NCBI GenBank assembly: GCA_963748925.1
Contig: CAVVKG010000006.1
Coordinates: 87,586-151,585, forward strand
Origin: Cryomorpha sp963748925
GTDB taxonomy: Bacteria > Bacteroidota > Bacteroidia > Flavobacteriales_D > Cryomorphaceae
Direction of reading: 5' to 3'
Length of the DNA: 64,000 nt
A program made the translations under genes and the position numbers. Position 1 is the first letter of the stretch; every line of letters starts with the position of its first letter. Shown here one piece after another: positions 9,929 to 18,663 of the stretch. The notes beneath the pieces are model-generated. The model did no database searches, had not been told where the DNA came from, and was given only the letters and a program-made list of their open reading frames with translations.

Positions 9929-10278
9929 ATTTATGAGATCGGAATTGAATTTTTGAAAGGATATCTATTTTCTAGTCAGTCCTTGAAAAATGAAACCATT
10001 GCAGGAAGGCGATCCCCTTTCCACACCAAAAATTCGGAAACTGTCTGAAGTTTCTTCCGACGCAAATACAATCTGCCTCAGTTCGATCGTACAAGTCAAT
10101 GGTCACATGATGATCCTCTCAGGCTGTATGGTCAATGATTAAAAAATTGGAACAGCGATACTTTTTATTCGTAGTAAAGCACGAGATTCTGTGCTTAGCG
10201 AAAAAAAATGCACGAATATCAAATATTACACGTTCTTATAACCCTCCGGGTTTGAGAAATTTCCTATTTTTATAAGTC
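9929..10278. other. Intergenic region between divergent T9SS operon and J-domain gene
   Basis: 350 bp that should hold both divergent promoters. No clear Bacteroidota promoter pair could be assigned by eye. It contains one 50-codon open frame on the plus strand (9990-10142), listed separately with low confidence. No hairpin terminator or repeat was recognised. Confidence 0.5.
9990..10142 (+). CDS. Possible 50-residue small protein
   Basis: An ATG-to-TAA frame of 50 codons in the otherwise empty gap, encoding a protein that begins MKPLQEGDPLSTPKIRKL and ends in a short Met/Ile/Leu-rich segment with two Cys. No known family is recognised. It has no overlapping alternative gene, but 50 codons is short enough to be chance, and no ribosome-binding site or promoter supports it. 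Treat as a candidate only. Confidence 0.2.
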   Translation: MKPLQEGDPLSTPKIRKLSEVSSDANTICLSSIVQVNGHMMILSGCMVND

Positions 10279-10833
10279 TTGAAAATCTTCGAAAAATATT
10301 ATCGTGTTCTTGAAATTCCATCAGGAAGCACTGATCAGGAAATCAAATCTGCATATAGGAGACTGGCAAAAAAATACCATCCTGACAAGAGCGGTGATCA
10401 AAAGACACGAGGGCTATTTATTGATGTAAATGAGGCTTATGAAGTCTTAATGAAACGCGATCAATACTTGCGCGACGCTATTTTACGCTATCAAAAACGC
10501 AAGAAAGCCCAAACTGAAGTGCGTCAAAAATATGGACGTGATTATGCTCAGGGAGCAAGAGAAAGGGCTATGGGGAATTCCTATATGCGATACAAAGAAT
10601 TTGAAAAAACTCCCATTTATCGAACTGCAGTGGTTTTAAATTCTGCAATGAATTATGTTTTCGTCGGCATTGGTATTTTGATGGTTGCATCTCCAATAAT
10701 CGGTTTTTACAACGAAGTGATGTATGGAAGACTAGACGGGAAAGCACCCCAATTTCAATTTCTTCCAATCTTCCTTGGGATTTCGTTTCTTTACGGCCTC
10801 TGGTATTTTCTTATCAAAAATAAAGAATCTTAA
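10279..10833 (+). CDS. J-domain (DnaJ-like) membrane protein
   Basis: A 184-residue protein with an N-terminal J-domain (about residues 5-65): YYRVLEIPSGSTDQEIKSAY, then the diagnostic HPD motif in KKYHPDKSG. J-domains stimulate DnaK ATPase. The C-terminal part carries two hydrophobic segments (about 118-140 and 157-178), so this is a membrane-anchored co-chaperone-like protein without the zinc-finger and substrate domains of true DnaJ. The start is a TTG at 10279; no ATG lies in frame before or within the J-domain, and TTG places the domain at the usual distance from the N-terminus. It is followed 16 nt later by the S46 peptidase. The client is unknown. Confidence 0.8.
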   Translation: MKIFEKYYRVLEIPSGSTDQEIKSAYRRLAKKYHPDKSGDQKTRGLFIDVNEAYEVLMKRDQYLRDAILRYQKRKKAQTEVRQKYGRDYAQGARERAMGNSYMRYKEFEKTPIYRTAVVLNSAMNYVFVGIGILMVASPIIGFYNEVMYGRLDGKAPQFQFLPIFLGISFLYGLWYFLIKNKES

Positions 10834-10849
10834 TTTAAACCTAATTGAT

Positions 10850-13075
10850 GTGATTAAATCTTATCTGAAATTTTCAGCCTTGGTAATGTGCTTATTTTTC
10901 TTCCAATCGGGAGGGCAGGCTCATGAAGGTATGTGGATACCCTCAACACTGGCTAAACTGGTTGCAGGTGATATGCAAAGTGCTGGCCTTCAATTATCGG
11001 CCGAGGATATATACGATATTAATAAAAGTAGCCTTAAAGATGCGATTGTCCATTTTGGAGGAGGCTGTACGGCGAGTATTATATCTGAAGAGGGTTTAAT
11101 CTTAACAAATCATCACTGTGGATACTCTCAAATTCAAGCTCACTCATCGCTGGAAAATGATTATTTAAAAAATGGATTCTGGGCTATGAGTCGCGATGAA
11201 GAGTTAGAAAATCCAAATTTGACGGCTACTTTCGTTGTGCGAATCGAAGATGTTACCGAATTTGTTCTTAAGCGATCTAAAGGATTGAAAGGTGACGAAA
11301 AACAAGCGGCAATAGCCGATGTTGCTTCTGCTCTTGAAAAAGGAGCTACCGAAGGAAACCACTACGAGGCGAGTGTGAAACCATTTTTTTATGGAAATGC
11401 CTATTTCATGATCGTTACTGAGACATTTAACGATGTGAGACTCGTGGGAGCTCCGCCATCGTCTATTGGAAAGTTTGGAGGTGATACCGATAATTGGGAA
11501 TGGCCACGCCATACGGGAGATTTCTCTCTTTTTAGGATTTATGCAGCTCCTGATAATTCGCCTGCAGAGTACAGTACCGACAACGTGCCTTACAAGCCAA
11601 AGCATAGCCTTGCTGTAAATATGGATGGTCTTAATGACGGTGATTTTACGATGGTCTTTGGGTTTCCCGGCCGAACAGATCAATTCCTTACCAGCCATGC
11701 CTTAAAGTACATTACTGAAGTTGAGAATCCCGCTCGAATCGAAATGCGGGAAGCAAGTCTTGCCGTAATTGACGCTGCAATGGAAAGCAGCGATAAACTA
11801 AGAATTCAATACGCTGCAAAACAATCGCGCATAAGCAACGCCTATAAAAAATGGATTGGTCAGAATATGGGTCTTGAGCGTTTTGATGCGGTTCAGAAAA
11901 AAGAAGAACAGGAGAAAATGTTTGTCAAATCAGCCAGGTCAAAGAAAGGGTATGAAGGGGCAGCATTAATACCAGATGAATTCGCAACGCTTTACAGGGA
12001 GAACGAAAAATACCAACTTGCTCGTACCTTTTTAATTGAGTTTTTTTACTACGGACCGGAAGCACTGCGGTTTTCTGCCAATTTTAAGAATCTGGCAACC
12101 GAAAGTGCATTCGAAGAATCGGGAAGCCTTGAGGCAGAAAATGAAAGACTTACAAAGTCGATTGGTTCCTTCAATAAAGATTATGATGCTGAAACTGACA
12201 GACAAATTATGGCTGCTCAATTGGCCATTTTTGCAGAACGCTGTCCTGATGTATTAACTTCTCCTACACTGAACGCTTATATCTCTAAATACAGTAATTC
12301 CCGGGCTGCGGCTGATGCTATTTACGATGAGTCGATTATGGATAATAATATTGTATTGCAGGATTTACTAACCAAATCGCGTAAGAAACAGCTTAAAATT
12401 TTAAAAAAAGATCCAGTTTACAAAATAGCAGATGAGCTCCTTGAGGCTTATGGAACTACCGTGCGGGCGGGCTATGAAGAATTTGTGAACACGGAGAGCG
12501 ATATGATGGAGCGGTACGTCAAAGCCACAATGGATTTATTTCCGAATAAGGATTACTGGCCTGATGCAAACAGTACACTACGCTTAACCTACGGAAAGAT
12601 GGAAGGCTCAGAGCCACAAGATGGATTGGAATATAAAGCATACACCACACTTGATGGAATCGTACAAAAATATGTTCCGGGCGATAAAGAATTTGATGTC
12701 CCTTCAAAATTACTTGATCTCCACGCCAGCAGTGACTACGGGAAATATGCTACTGATGGCGAGTTGCGGGTTTGCTTCTTAGGTTCCAATCATACTACCG
12801 GGGGCAATTCAGGAAGTCCTGCTTTGGATGGTAAAGGACAACTCGTCGGATTGAATTTTGACAGAACCTGGGAGAGCACAATGAGTGATTTGATGTTTAA
12901 TGCTGAAATATGTAGGAACATAATGGTGGATGTGAAATATGTACTTTTTATTGTAGATAAATTTGCGGGAGCAGGACATTTAGTTGATGAAATGAATCTT
13001 GTTTCAACAGCCAATAATAAGAAGGCAGATGCCGTAAAAACCGAACAAAGAAAGCCGGAATCTGTTAAAGAGTAA
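10850..13075 (+). CDS. S46 family dipeptidyl-peptidase, DPP11-like
   Basis: Periplasmic serine exopeptidase releasing dipeptides from peptide N-termini. About 741 residues with a signal peptide (cleavage near GGQAHEG). Trypsin-like catalytic motifs: His in TNHHCGY (about residue 89), Asp in the GGDTDNWEWPRH segment, Ser in TGGNSGSP (about residue 654). Eighteen residues after the Ser lies Arg (LNFDRTWES). In characterised S46 enzymes Arg at this place marks DPP11 (Asp/Glu at P1), whereas DPP7 has Gly. Start: the open frame reaches back to 10775 inside the J-domain gene, but GTG at 10850 gives a normal signal peptide and a short gap. The pterin dehydratase follows after 1 nt, so an operon is likely. 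Confidence 0.9.
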   Translation: MIKSYLKFSALVMCLFFFQSGGQAHEGMWIPSTLAKLVAGDMQSAGLQLSAEDIYDINKSSLKDAIVHFGGGCTASIISEEGLILTNHHCGYSQIQAHSSLENDYLKNGFWAMSRDEELENPNLTATFVVRIEDVTEFVLKRSKGLKGDEKQAAIADVASALEKGATEGNHYEASVKPFFYGNAYFMIVTETFNDVRLVGAPPSSIGKFGGDTDNWEWPRHTGDFSLFRIYAAPDNSPAEYSTDNVPYKPKHSLAVNMDGLNDGDFTMVFGFPGRTDQFLTSHALKYITEVENPARIEMREASLAVIDAAMESSDKLRIQYAAKQSRISNAYKKWIGQNMGLERFDAVQKKEEQEKMFVKSARSKKGYEGAALIPDEFATLYRENEKYQLARTFLIEFFYYGPEALRFSANFKNLATESAFEESGSLEAENERLTKSIGSFNKDYDAETDRQIMAAQLAIFAERCPDVLTSPTLNAYISKYSNSRAAADAIYDESIMDNNIVLQDLLTKSRKKQLKILKKDPVYKIADELLEAYGTTVRAGYEEFVNTESDMMERYVKATMDLFPNKDYWPDANSTLRLTYGKMEGSEPQDGLEYKAYTTLDGIVQKYVPGDKEFDVPSKLLDLHASSDYGKYATDGELRVCFLGSNHTTGGNSGSPALDGKGQLVGLNFDRTWESTMSDLMFNAEICRNIMVDVKYVLFIVDKFAGAGHLVDEMNLVSTANNKKADAVKTEQRKPESVKE

Positions 13076-13076
13076 T

Positions 13077-13310
13077 ATGGAAAACTGGAAAGAAGAAAAT
13101 AACAAACTCGTTAAATCATTCGAATTCGAAAACTTTGTAGAAGCTTTTGGCTTCATGAGCAAAGTGGCCCTGGTCGCTGAAAAAATGAACCATCACCCTG
13201 AGTGGACCAATGTTTACAATAAGGTAGATATTGCTTTGCAATCGCACGATGATGGAGACAAAGTGACTGATAAGGATCACAAGCTCGCTAAGGCAATTGA
13301 TAAGCTGTAA
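13077..13310 (+). CDS. phhB: 4a-hydroxytetrahydrobiopterin dehydratase (pterin-4a-carbinolamine dehydratase)
   Basis: A 77-residue cytosolic enzyme that dehydrates 4a-hydroxytetrahydrobiopterin, recycling the cofactor used by aromatic amino acid hydroxylases. The family signature is visible as the two-part motif with MNHHPEW (catalytic His pair) and the C-terminal VTDKDHKLAKAID. The length is at the short end of the family (usually 90-110) but both core motifs are present. The ATG lies one base after the stop of the S46 peptidase, indicating co-transcription. A partner phenylalanine hydroxylase is not in the window. A bidirectional terminator follows at 13376. Confidence 0.92.
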   Translation: MENWKEENNKLVKSFEFENFVEAFGFMSKVALVAEKMNHHPEWTNVYNKVDIALQSHDDGDKVTDKDHKLAKAIDKL

Positions 13311-13375
13311 TTATTACTCCTTTTTCAATTACTTTGTGATACGTAGCTTAGAAAGAAGTGAATTAAACTTCTAAT

Positions 13376-13412
13376 AAAAAGCCCCTCAACGATTTCCGTT
13401 GAGGGGCTTTTT
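13376..13412. terminator. Bidirectional intrinsic terminator
   Basis: A perfect GC-rich hairpin (AAAAAGCCCCTCAACG, 5-nt loop, matching right arm) with A-run on the left and T-run on the right, so it can end transcription from both the plus-strand phhB operon and the minus-strand DUF1573 gene that converge here. Confidence 0.9.
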
Positions 13413-13439
13413 AATAAGTATTATTTTCAATTACTCAGC

Positions 13440-13991
13440 TTAAACCGGTACTTCCTGAACATCCGCCGAAATAGTAAGGATTGTTGTAGAAGGCTCAGTA
13501 TTAGCAGTGATAGTAACAGTTTTGCTCTGCTTGCTTTTTTGCTTACCTGGCTTGTATACAACTTTAATCTCACCTGTTTCTCCTGGAGCAATTGGCTCTT
13601 TAGGATACTGAGGAACAGTACAACCGCATGAACCTTTTGCATTTTCGATAACTAAAGGCTCGTTACCTGTATTAGTGAAAGTAAAGATCTTTGTGTTTTC
13701 AGAATCCTGAAGAACATTTCCAAAGTCGTGCTTACTTTCATCAAAATTCATTGCTGTAATTGGACCTGCAGGTTTGGTGCTTGCAGATTTTAATGGATCA
13801 ACTGAACTCATATCAGTTGGTGTTTTAGCGGTGATCGCAGTTGAATTATTATTTGCAGCACGTTCAAAAGATGCTTTTGCGCTTGAAGGATCTGCATAAG
13901 ATGAAGAACCATTCTTAACCAATAATACCGTGTTTACAACCAGCAGCGCTGCGATGAAAACCATCAATCCGTTTTTTAAACTTTCACTCAT
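13440..13991 (-). CDS. DUF1573 domain-containing membrane-anchored protein
   Basis: A 183-residue protein with an N-terminal hydrophobic anchor (about residues 8-27), a low-complexity Ser/Ala/Thr linker, then a DUF1573 domain (about 75-183): HDFGNVLQDSENTKIFTFTN, the characteristic CGCTVP motif, and an Ig-like strand pattern ending VTITANTEPS. DUF1573 proteins are common in Bacteroidota and are probably ASPM-SPD-2-Hydin-like envelope modules; no biochemical function is established. Monocistronic, with its own terminator downstream at 13376 and 74 bp separating it from the S41 protease gene on the same strand. Confidence 0.88.
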   Translation of the reverse strand: MSESLKNGLMVFIAALLVVNTVLLVKNGSSSYADPSSAKASFERAANNNSTAITAKTPTDMSSVDPLKSASTKPAGPITAMNFDESKHDFGNVLQDSENTKIFTFTNTGNEPLVIENAKGSCGCTVPQYPKEPIAPGETGEIKVVYKPGKQKSKQSKTVTITANTEPSTTILTISADVQEVPV

Positions 13992-14065
13992 GATCTTAAT
14001 TTTTGTCTTTTATGAATTACAAATTTAGTAAATCTCTTGATTAGATGTATTGTTTAACAATTCAT

Positions 14066-15676
14066 TTAAAATTCAGACTTAGCCAGGTTGTAGTTTTTAT
14101 AGGTATTTCCATTCAATAAATCTACAGCATGCTCAAATGCCGGCCAGTAAGGATTAAAGACTTGGTAGTATGCAGAGTAGTCCCATAAGTTGCGGGCTAT
14201 CATTGCTTCCAGTCTTCCTTTTATCATTTTCTCAGAGTCTTTGTATTCCTCATCCAGCCATTCTATTTTTGGATCTTCTTTAGCAGCATAAGCTTTAAAT
14301 TCTTCTATTACAGGAGTCATATCAAAACTGTCTACAAAAGAATTTACAGTTGGGTAAGATTTAAGAAGCTGTTTGCGGTTTCGATTGGTGTAGGTCAAAG
14401 CAAAAGTATTCATTACACCTTTTCTAATTAAGTCTGAGTTCAGCTTAGTAGATTGCGTGGTATCAATTGGAACAAATACATCGGGAGTGATACCACCACC
14501 GCCATATACAATACGTTTATTGTCAGTGAAGTATTTTAATGAGTCAGGTGCGTTAAGGCTGTCGATAGAAAACACTTCTCCGCTTTCGTAGCGATCATAT
14601 TTTTCCATATAGTACGCCTCTGCGCCATCTTCATACGATTTTTGAATACACCGTCCGCTTGGGGTATAATATTTTTGTGTAGTAAGCCTTACATAGCTAC
14701 CATCGGGTAGGGGGATAGGGCGTTGTACCAATCCTTTTCCAAAGCTTCTGCGACCAACTACCAGCCCGCGATCCCAGTCCTGGATGGCACCGGCTACAAT
14801 TTCAGAAGCACTAGCCGAACCTTCGTCAACAAGCACTACTAAACGACCTTTTTCAAAACCGCCGGCAGAAGTTGCGCTGCGATCTCTTCTTGGGTAGCTT
14901 CTGCCTTCTGTGTAAACAATTAGTTCATTGGCTCGCAAAAACTCGTCAGCCAAATCTATCGCCGTTTCAAGGAGCCCGCCGCCATTGCCTTGCAGGTCGA
15001 GTATCAAATCTTCCATACCCTCACTTTTCAACTTTTTTAGTGCAGCGGTGAACTCGGTCATGGTGGTTTTCGCAAATCGATTAAGCTTGATATATCCAAT
15101 TTTATCATTGACCATATAAGAAGCGTCCAGGCTGTAGATAGGAATTTCATCTCTAGTGATATCAAAATCAAGAGCTTCCTTATTTCCACGTCTCGCTATC
15201 CCCACATTTACTATGGTTCCTTTCGCGCCACGTAACTTATCAGTTACATCCTTATTGGTAATTCCTACACCGGCTACTTTTTCACCTTCTATAGAAACTA
15301 TTTTATCACCGGCCATAATCCCTAGTGATTCGCTTGGTCCACCGGCAATAGGCGATACTACAATTATGGTGTCTTTAAGTATATTAAACTGAATTCCGAT
15401 CCCTTCAAAATTCCCTTCCAGACCTTCGTTTGCTCGAGCTACATCTTCTGCTGGAATATATACGCTGTGCGGATCTAAATCTTCAAGCATTTTGCGGATT
15501 GCATCATCCACCAACTCTGTGGTTGAAACGCTGTCTACATAGCTTTTCTCTATATGATAGAGTAAAGCAGTTAGTTTTTCGGCTGCCTGTCTAAAATCCG
15601 GTTCGAGGGTTGTTTGTTGTGAGAACCCATTGATTGTAAGGGTTATAGAAAACAAAGCAGCTAATATTAATTTCAT
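14066..15676 (-). CDS. S41 family C-terminal processing peptidase
   Basis: A 536-residue periplasmic protease of the CtpA/Prc type, which trims or degrades proteins from their C-termini. Signal peptide at residues 1-19; PDZ domain about 85-165 (GIGIQFNI, GIMAGDKIVSIEG); protease core with LDLQGNGGG and the catalytic Ser-Lys pair Ser289 (GSASASEIV) and Lys314 (RRSFGKGLVQ), a 25-residue spacing equal to that of known family members. The C-terminal 170 residues form the extension typical of Bacteroidota S41 enzymes. It stands alone, 74 bp upstream of the DUF1573 gene on the same strand; co-expression is possible but not shown. Confidence 0.93.
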   Translation of the reverse strand: MKLILAALFSITLTINGFSQQTTLEPDFRQAAEKLTALLYHIEKSYVDSVSTTELVDDAIRKMLEDLDPHSVYIPAEDVARANEGLEGNFEGIGIQFNILKDTIIVVSPIAGGPSESLGIMAGDKIVSIEGEKVAGVGITNKDVTDKLRGAKGTIVNVGIARRGNKEALDFDITRDEIPIYSLDASYMVNDKIGYIKLNRFAKTTMTEFTAALKKLKSEGMEDLILDLQGNGGGLLETAIDLADEFLRANELIVYTEGRSYPRRDRSATSAGGFEKGRLVVLVDEGSASASEIVAGAIQDWDRGLVVGRRSFGKGLVQRPIPLPDGSYVRLTTQKYYTPSGRCIQKSYEDGAEAYYMEKYDRYESGEVFSIDSLNAPDSLKYFTDNKRIVYGGGGITPDVFVPIDTTQSTKLNSDLIRKGVMNTFALTYTNRNRKQLLKSYPTVNSFVDSFDMTPVIEEFKAYAAKEDPKIEWLDEEYKDSEKMIKGRLEAMIARNLWDYSAYYQVFNPYWPAFEHAVDLLNGNTYKNYNLAKSEF

Positions 15677-15937
15677 ATAGTATGTTTTTGATCAAAATAA
15701 TTCTTCATAAAAGTAACGATAAGTAGGGTGCTGGGGATGTGAGATTGCCGTTAAATATGGTTAAACAAGTTTTAATACGGAGAATACTCATCTTGTGTTT
15801 CTTCTGCGAGTAAGAGAATTTACTATTGAAACATAATTTAGAAAATCCCGTAAATACGTGTGATTCGATGCTTTAAAGATAAAAAGACGAATCAACCCCC
15901 TTACCTATTTTTGAATTTTATATTCGGACAGTGTATC

Positions 15938-17482
15938 ATGGAAAAAGAAGAGTTACACAAATTTACAAGCGAAGATTGGAAACTGTTGGAAACACAGTTT
16001 TCAGGGTTCTCTTTTCCAGTCATTGATTTTGTTACGGAAAATAAAGGCTCTCTTTCTGAGGCGGAAGAGGTCTATATAACTGCATTCATATATTATACAC
16101 AACTCCTGGAGTTACATGGCCTTAAATTAACAACCAAAGCCGAAGACTTAATTTATTCTTTTTCGCGGAAGCTCTGGATCAAAGTGCTGGGTAAACGCAA
16201 TGTTGATATTAACTTCGTAAAACACCGTCGTTCATTTTTTGAAATGGAAGATGCGTTTCATGAGATTGAATCTATTAATGAAAGAAGTGAAAAAACTGCC
16301 GAGAAGCTAGCAGAGGTTGGTGAGCCTGCACGAACGCTGGTACTTGAGCATCTAGGCAGAAATAAGGATTTATCTCAGGTAGGTGCTCGTTTGGGTTATT
16401 CTGATGAAGATAAAGCCTTTGCTCAGCTTTCTAAAAGTATCAGAAAATTAATAAAACTCTCAGAGGGAAAGAATTTTGACCTTACTGAAACTGAGTTTCA
16501 GGAACTGGTAAGGTACGTACTGGATAAGCAGCGTGAAGATTCAAGTCAGCTAAACGAAGAAAAGAAAGTAGCTGTTACCATGATTTCTCGCTCTGCTGCA
16601 ATGATCAGAAGCTACGTAATAAGAAATCAGAGAATACAAAAGCTTAAGGAAATGCAGGAGCGAGTTCATCCTGATACCCATTTGGCGCTCGAAAAGTCTG
16701 CGCCCAATCCAAATAAAGTCAATAAAAAAATGAAACCAGCAGCAGTTTTCGCATTATCGGCAGTAGTTGCACTTTCAGTTTCAGTGCTTACAGCTTTTGG
16801 AATTACCAACTTACACAAACTTCAGCAACAACCTGAATCAGAAATCACAGCAGTTACAGATACCATCAGTTCTTCAATAACAGAGCCTGCTGAAGAACCT
16901 GTAGAAGAAATAGAAAAATCTGCATTCGCTATTTCAAGCGACGGTTTGTTTGTTACTACGGCCAATGCTCAGAACGGAACAAAAGTAAAACTGAATAACT
17001 CAGATGGTGCGAATTCCCTGATTGGAGAGGTGGTTTACGTAGATACTCTTCAAAACCTGGCTTTTGTAAAATGCGAATTGGATAAACCAACGCGACTCCC
17101 TTATATGCTGGCTCTTGCAGACCCTAAAATCGCTGAGAGCATGTATGCAGTGGGATTTTTTAATAACCTGTTTTTTTATTCAGAAGGTATAATTAATGCT
17201 TCCACAAATGGAAGTAGAAAAATAAAGTTAGACAATGCCACCGAGGGTTCACCGGTCATTTCAGACAATGGGCAGATTCTTGGAATGGTTCTTGCAAGTA
17301 GCAGTACTGAAAATATTTGTGCTTTATTAACCTGCTCACAAATTAAGGATGCTATATCTACTTACGAGAAAAAGAATTCTACAAAAGTTCAGCTTACTTC
17401 ACGTAACGGATTGTTTTACAGCAACCGTACTGATCAGGTAGAAAAGTTAAAACCTTTTGTTTATAAAGTGGAAAATATTTAA
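15938..17482 (+). CDS. Sigma-like / transmembrane / pseudo-trypsin fusion protein
   Basis: A 514-residue protein of unusual layout. Residues 1-185 are helical and resemble sigma-factor regions: AEEVYITAFIYYTQLL, EDAFHEIE, and a region-4-like helix-turn-helix around LSQVGARLGYSDEDKAFAQL. A charged helical linker follows, then one transmembrane segment (about 267-289, AAVFALSAVVALSVSVLTAF), then a C-terminal trypsin/HtrA-like fold (about 330-470). That fold lacks all three catalytic residues: VTTANAQ replaces V-T-N-x-H-V, NLAFVK replaces D-L-A-x-x-K, and TEGSPV replaces G-N-S-G-G-P. The ATG at 15938 is preferred over the upstream open frame (15860). TATTTTTG at 15906 fits the Bacteroidota -7 consensus, but no -33 element was found. 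Function unknown; a membrane-tethered sensor or regulator is inferred. Confidence 0.7.
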   Translation: MEKEELHKFTSEDWKLLETQFSGFSFPVIDFVTENKGSLSEAEEVYITAFIYYTQLLELHGLKLTTKAEDLIYSFSRKLWIKVLGKRNVDINFVKHRRSFFEMEDAFHEIESINERSEKTAEKLAEVGEPARTLVLEHLGRNKDLSQVGARLGYSDEDKAFAQLSKSIRKLIKLSEGKNFDLTETEFQELVRYVLDKQREDSSQLNEEKKVAVTMISRSAAMIRSYVIRNQRIQKLKEMQERVHPDTHLALEKSAPNPNKVNKKMKPAAVFALSAVVALSVSVLTAFGITNLHKLQQQPESEITAVTDTISSSITEPAEEPVEEIEKSAFAISSDGLFVTTANAQNGTKVKLNNSDGANSLIGEVVYVDTLQNLAFVKCELDKPTRLPYMLALADPKIAESMYAVGFFNNLFFYSEGIINASTNGSRKIKLDNATEGSPVISDNGQILGMVLASSSTENICALLTCSQIKDAISTYEKKNSTKVQLTSRNGLFYSNRTDQVEKLKPFVYKVENI

Positions 17483-17495
17483 TCAGAATTATGCA

Positions 17496-17600
17496 ACCTT
17501 GGCACTAATGCGAGCGTAATATTACTCGAAATAAGGTGCCCGTCCGTAAGGGCTATGAAACAGGAAAGCCTCCCTTGCTATGGGGAGGCTTTTTATTTTA
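17496..17600 (+). ncRNA. Candidate structured RNA element in 3' region
   Basis: Between two convergent genes. GGCAC (17501) can pair with GTGCC (17536), enclosing CGAG/CTCG, followed by GCCC/GGGC and then a terminator hairpin. The stretch from GGTGCC through GGGC to CAGGAAAGCC resembles by eye the 5' half of a cobalamin riboswitch, but the conserved core (GCCACTG-type box) is missing, and there is no gene downstream on the same strand. It may be only a structured 3' UTR. Confidence 0.2.
17565..17596 (+). terminator. Intrinsic terminator
   Basis: Hairpin AAGCCTCCC / GGGAGGCTT with an 8-nt loop followed by a T-rich run (TTTTATTTT). It ends the transcript of the sigma-like/pseudo-trypsin gene; the converging trxB gene ends 23 bp further on. 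Confidence 0.85.
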
Positions 17601-17618
17601 CAATTGTTTTGGTAATTC

Positions 17619-18563
17619 TCAATGCAAGCCTTCAGCCGAAAGGTAGCGCTCGGCGTCTAAAGCCGCCATACATCCTGTACCTGCAGCGGTAACGGCCTGG
17701 CGGTAAATTTTATCGGCAGCATCGCCACAGGCAAAAACTCCCTCTACTTTCGTTTTAGTTGAGCCTGTCTGAATTTTTAAGTATCCGGTTGCGTCCATAT
17801 CCAGTTGTCCTTTAAAAACATCTGTGTTTGGCTTGTGACCGATGGCTACAAAGAATCCGGTAACGGGTATCACCTGCTCTTCATTCGTTTCTGTATTGAT
17901 TACTTTAACGCCATCCACACCTTTCTCACCTAGTATTTCAACGGTTTCTGTGTGCCACATGATTTCGATATTCGGAGTATTCATAACCCTGTGCTGCATC
18001 GCTTTAGAGGCGCGCATTTCACCACGTCGAACAATCATAGTTACCTTTCTGCAGAGTTTTGCAAGGTAGCTTGCCTCTTCGGCAGCCGTATCGCCGGCAC
18101 CCACTATTGCAACATCTTGTCCTTTGTAGAAAAAACCATCGCAAACCGCGCAAGCACTCACTCCAAAACCATTCAGGCGCTGCTCACTTTCCAAACCGAG
18201 CCATTTTGCGGAAGCACCTGTTGATATTATAACCGTATCGGCCGTAATTTTTTTCTTTCCATCCACCACAACTTTGTGCGGTTTTGAGCTGAAGTCAACT
18301 TCTGTAACCAAACCAAATCGCACATCGGTTCCAAAACGTTCTGCTTGCTTCTTAAAATCTTCCATCATTGACGGACCCTGAACTCCATCGGGATATCCCG
18401 GATAATTCTCAACATCTGTTGTAATGGTAAGCTGCCCTCCCGGTTGAAGGCCCTGATACATTACAGGATGCATATCGGCTCTTCCACCATAAATAGCTGC
18501 AGTGTATCCAGCAGGTCCGGAACCAATAATAAGACATTTTATGTGTTCAATTTCTTCAGTCAT
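17619..18563 (-). CDS. trxB: Thioredoxin-disulfide reductase
   Basis: A 314-residue cytosolic FAD enzyme that reduces thioredoxin with NADPH. Seen: N-terminal FAD-binding GSGPAGYTAAIY, the redox-active CAVCDGFFY (CxxC), NADPH-binding VGAGDTAAEEA, and the C-terminal GVFACGDAADKIYRQAVTAAGTG FAD motif. The open frame extends to 18608, but the ATG at 18563 gives the standard N-terminus (MTEEIEHIKCLIIGSGPAG). Apparently monocistronic: 100 bp separates it from the DUF4249 gene upstream on the same strand. Confidence 0.96.
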   Translation of the reverse strand: MTEEIEHIKCLIIGSGPAGYTAAIYGGRADMHPVMYQGLQPGGQLTITTDVENYPGYPDGVQGPSMMEDFKKQAERFGTDVRFGLVTEVDFSSKPHKVVVDGKKKITADTVIISTGASAKWLGLESEQRLNGFGVSACAVCDGFFYKGQDVAIVGAGDTAAEEASYLAKLCRKVTMIVRRGEMRASKAMQHRVMNTPNIEIMWHTETVEILGEKGVDGVKVINTETNEEQVIPVTGFFVAIGHKPNTDVFKGQLDMDATGYLKIQTGSTKTKVEGVFACGDAADKIYRQAVTAAGTGCMAALDAERYLSAEGLH

Positions 18564-18663
18564 TATGCTATTTTGAATTATGAAGGTGCAAAGGTACAAA
18601 GAGATCACACTTTTTTGAAGTGATAGTTATCACCAATTACTATAAGTGGTAAAGATTAATTTA

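Noticed and set aside
11204..11698. 164-codon minus-strand frame inside the S46 peptidase gene
   Set aside because: Shadow of a well-supported gene with conserved catalytic motifs on the other strand.
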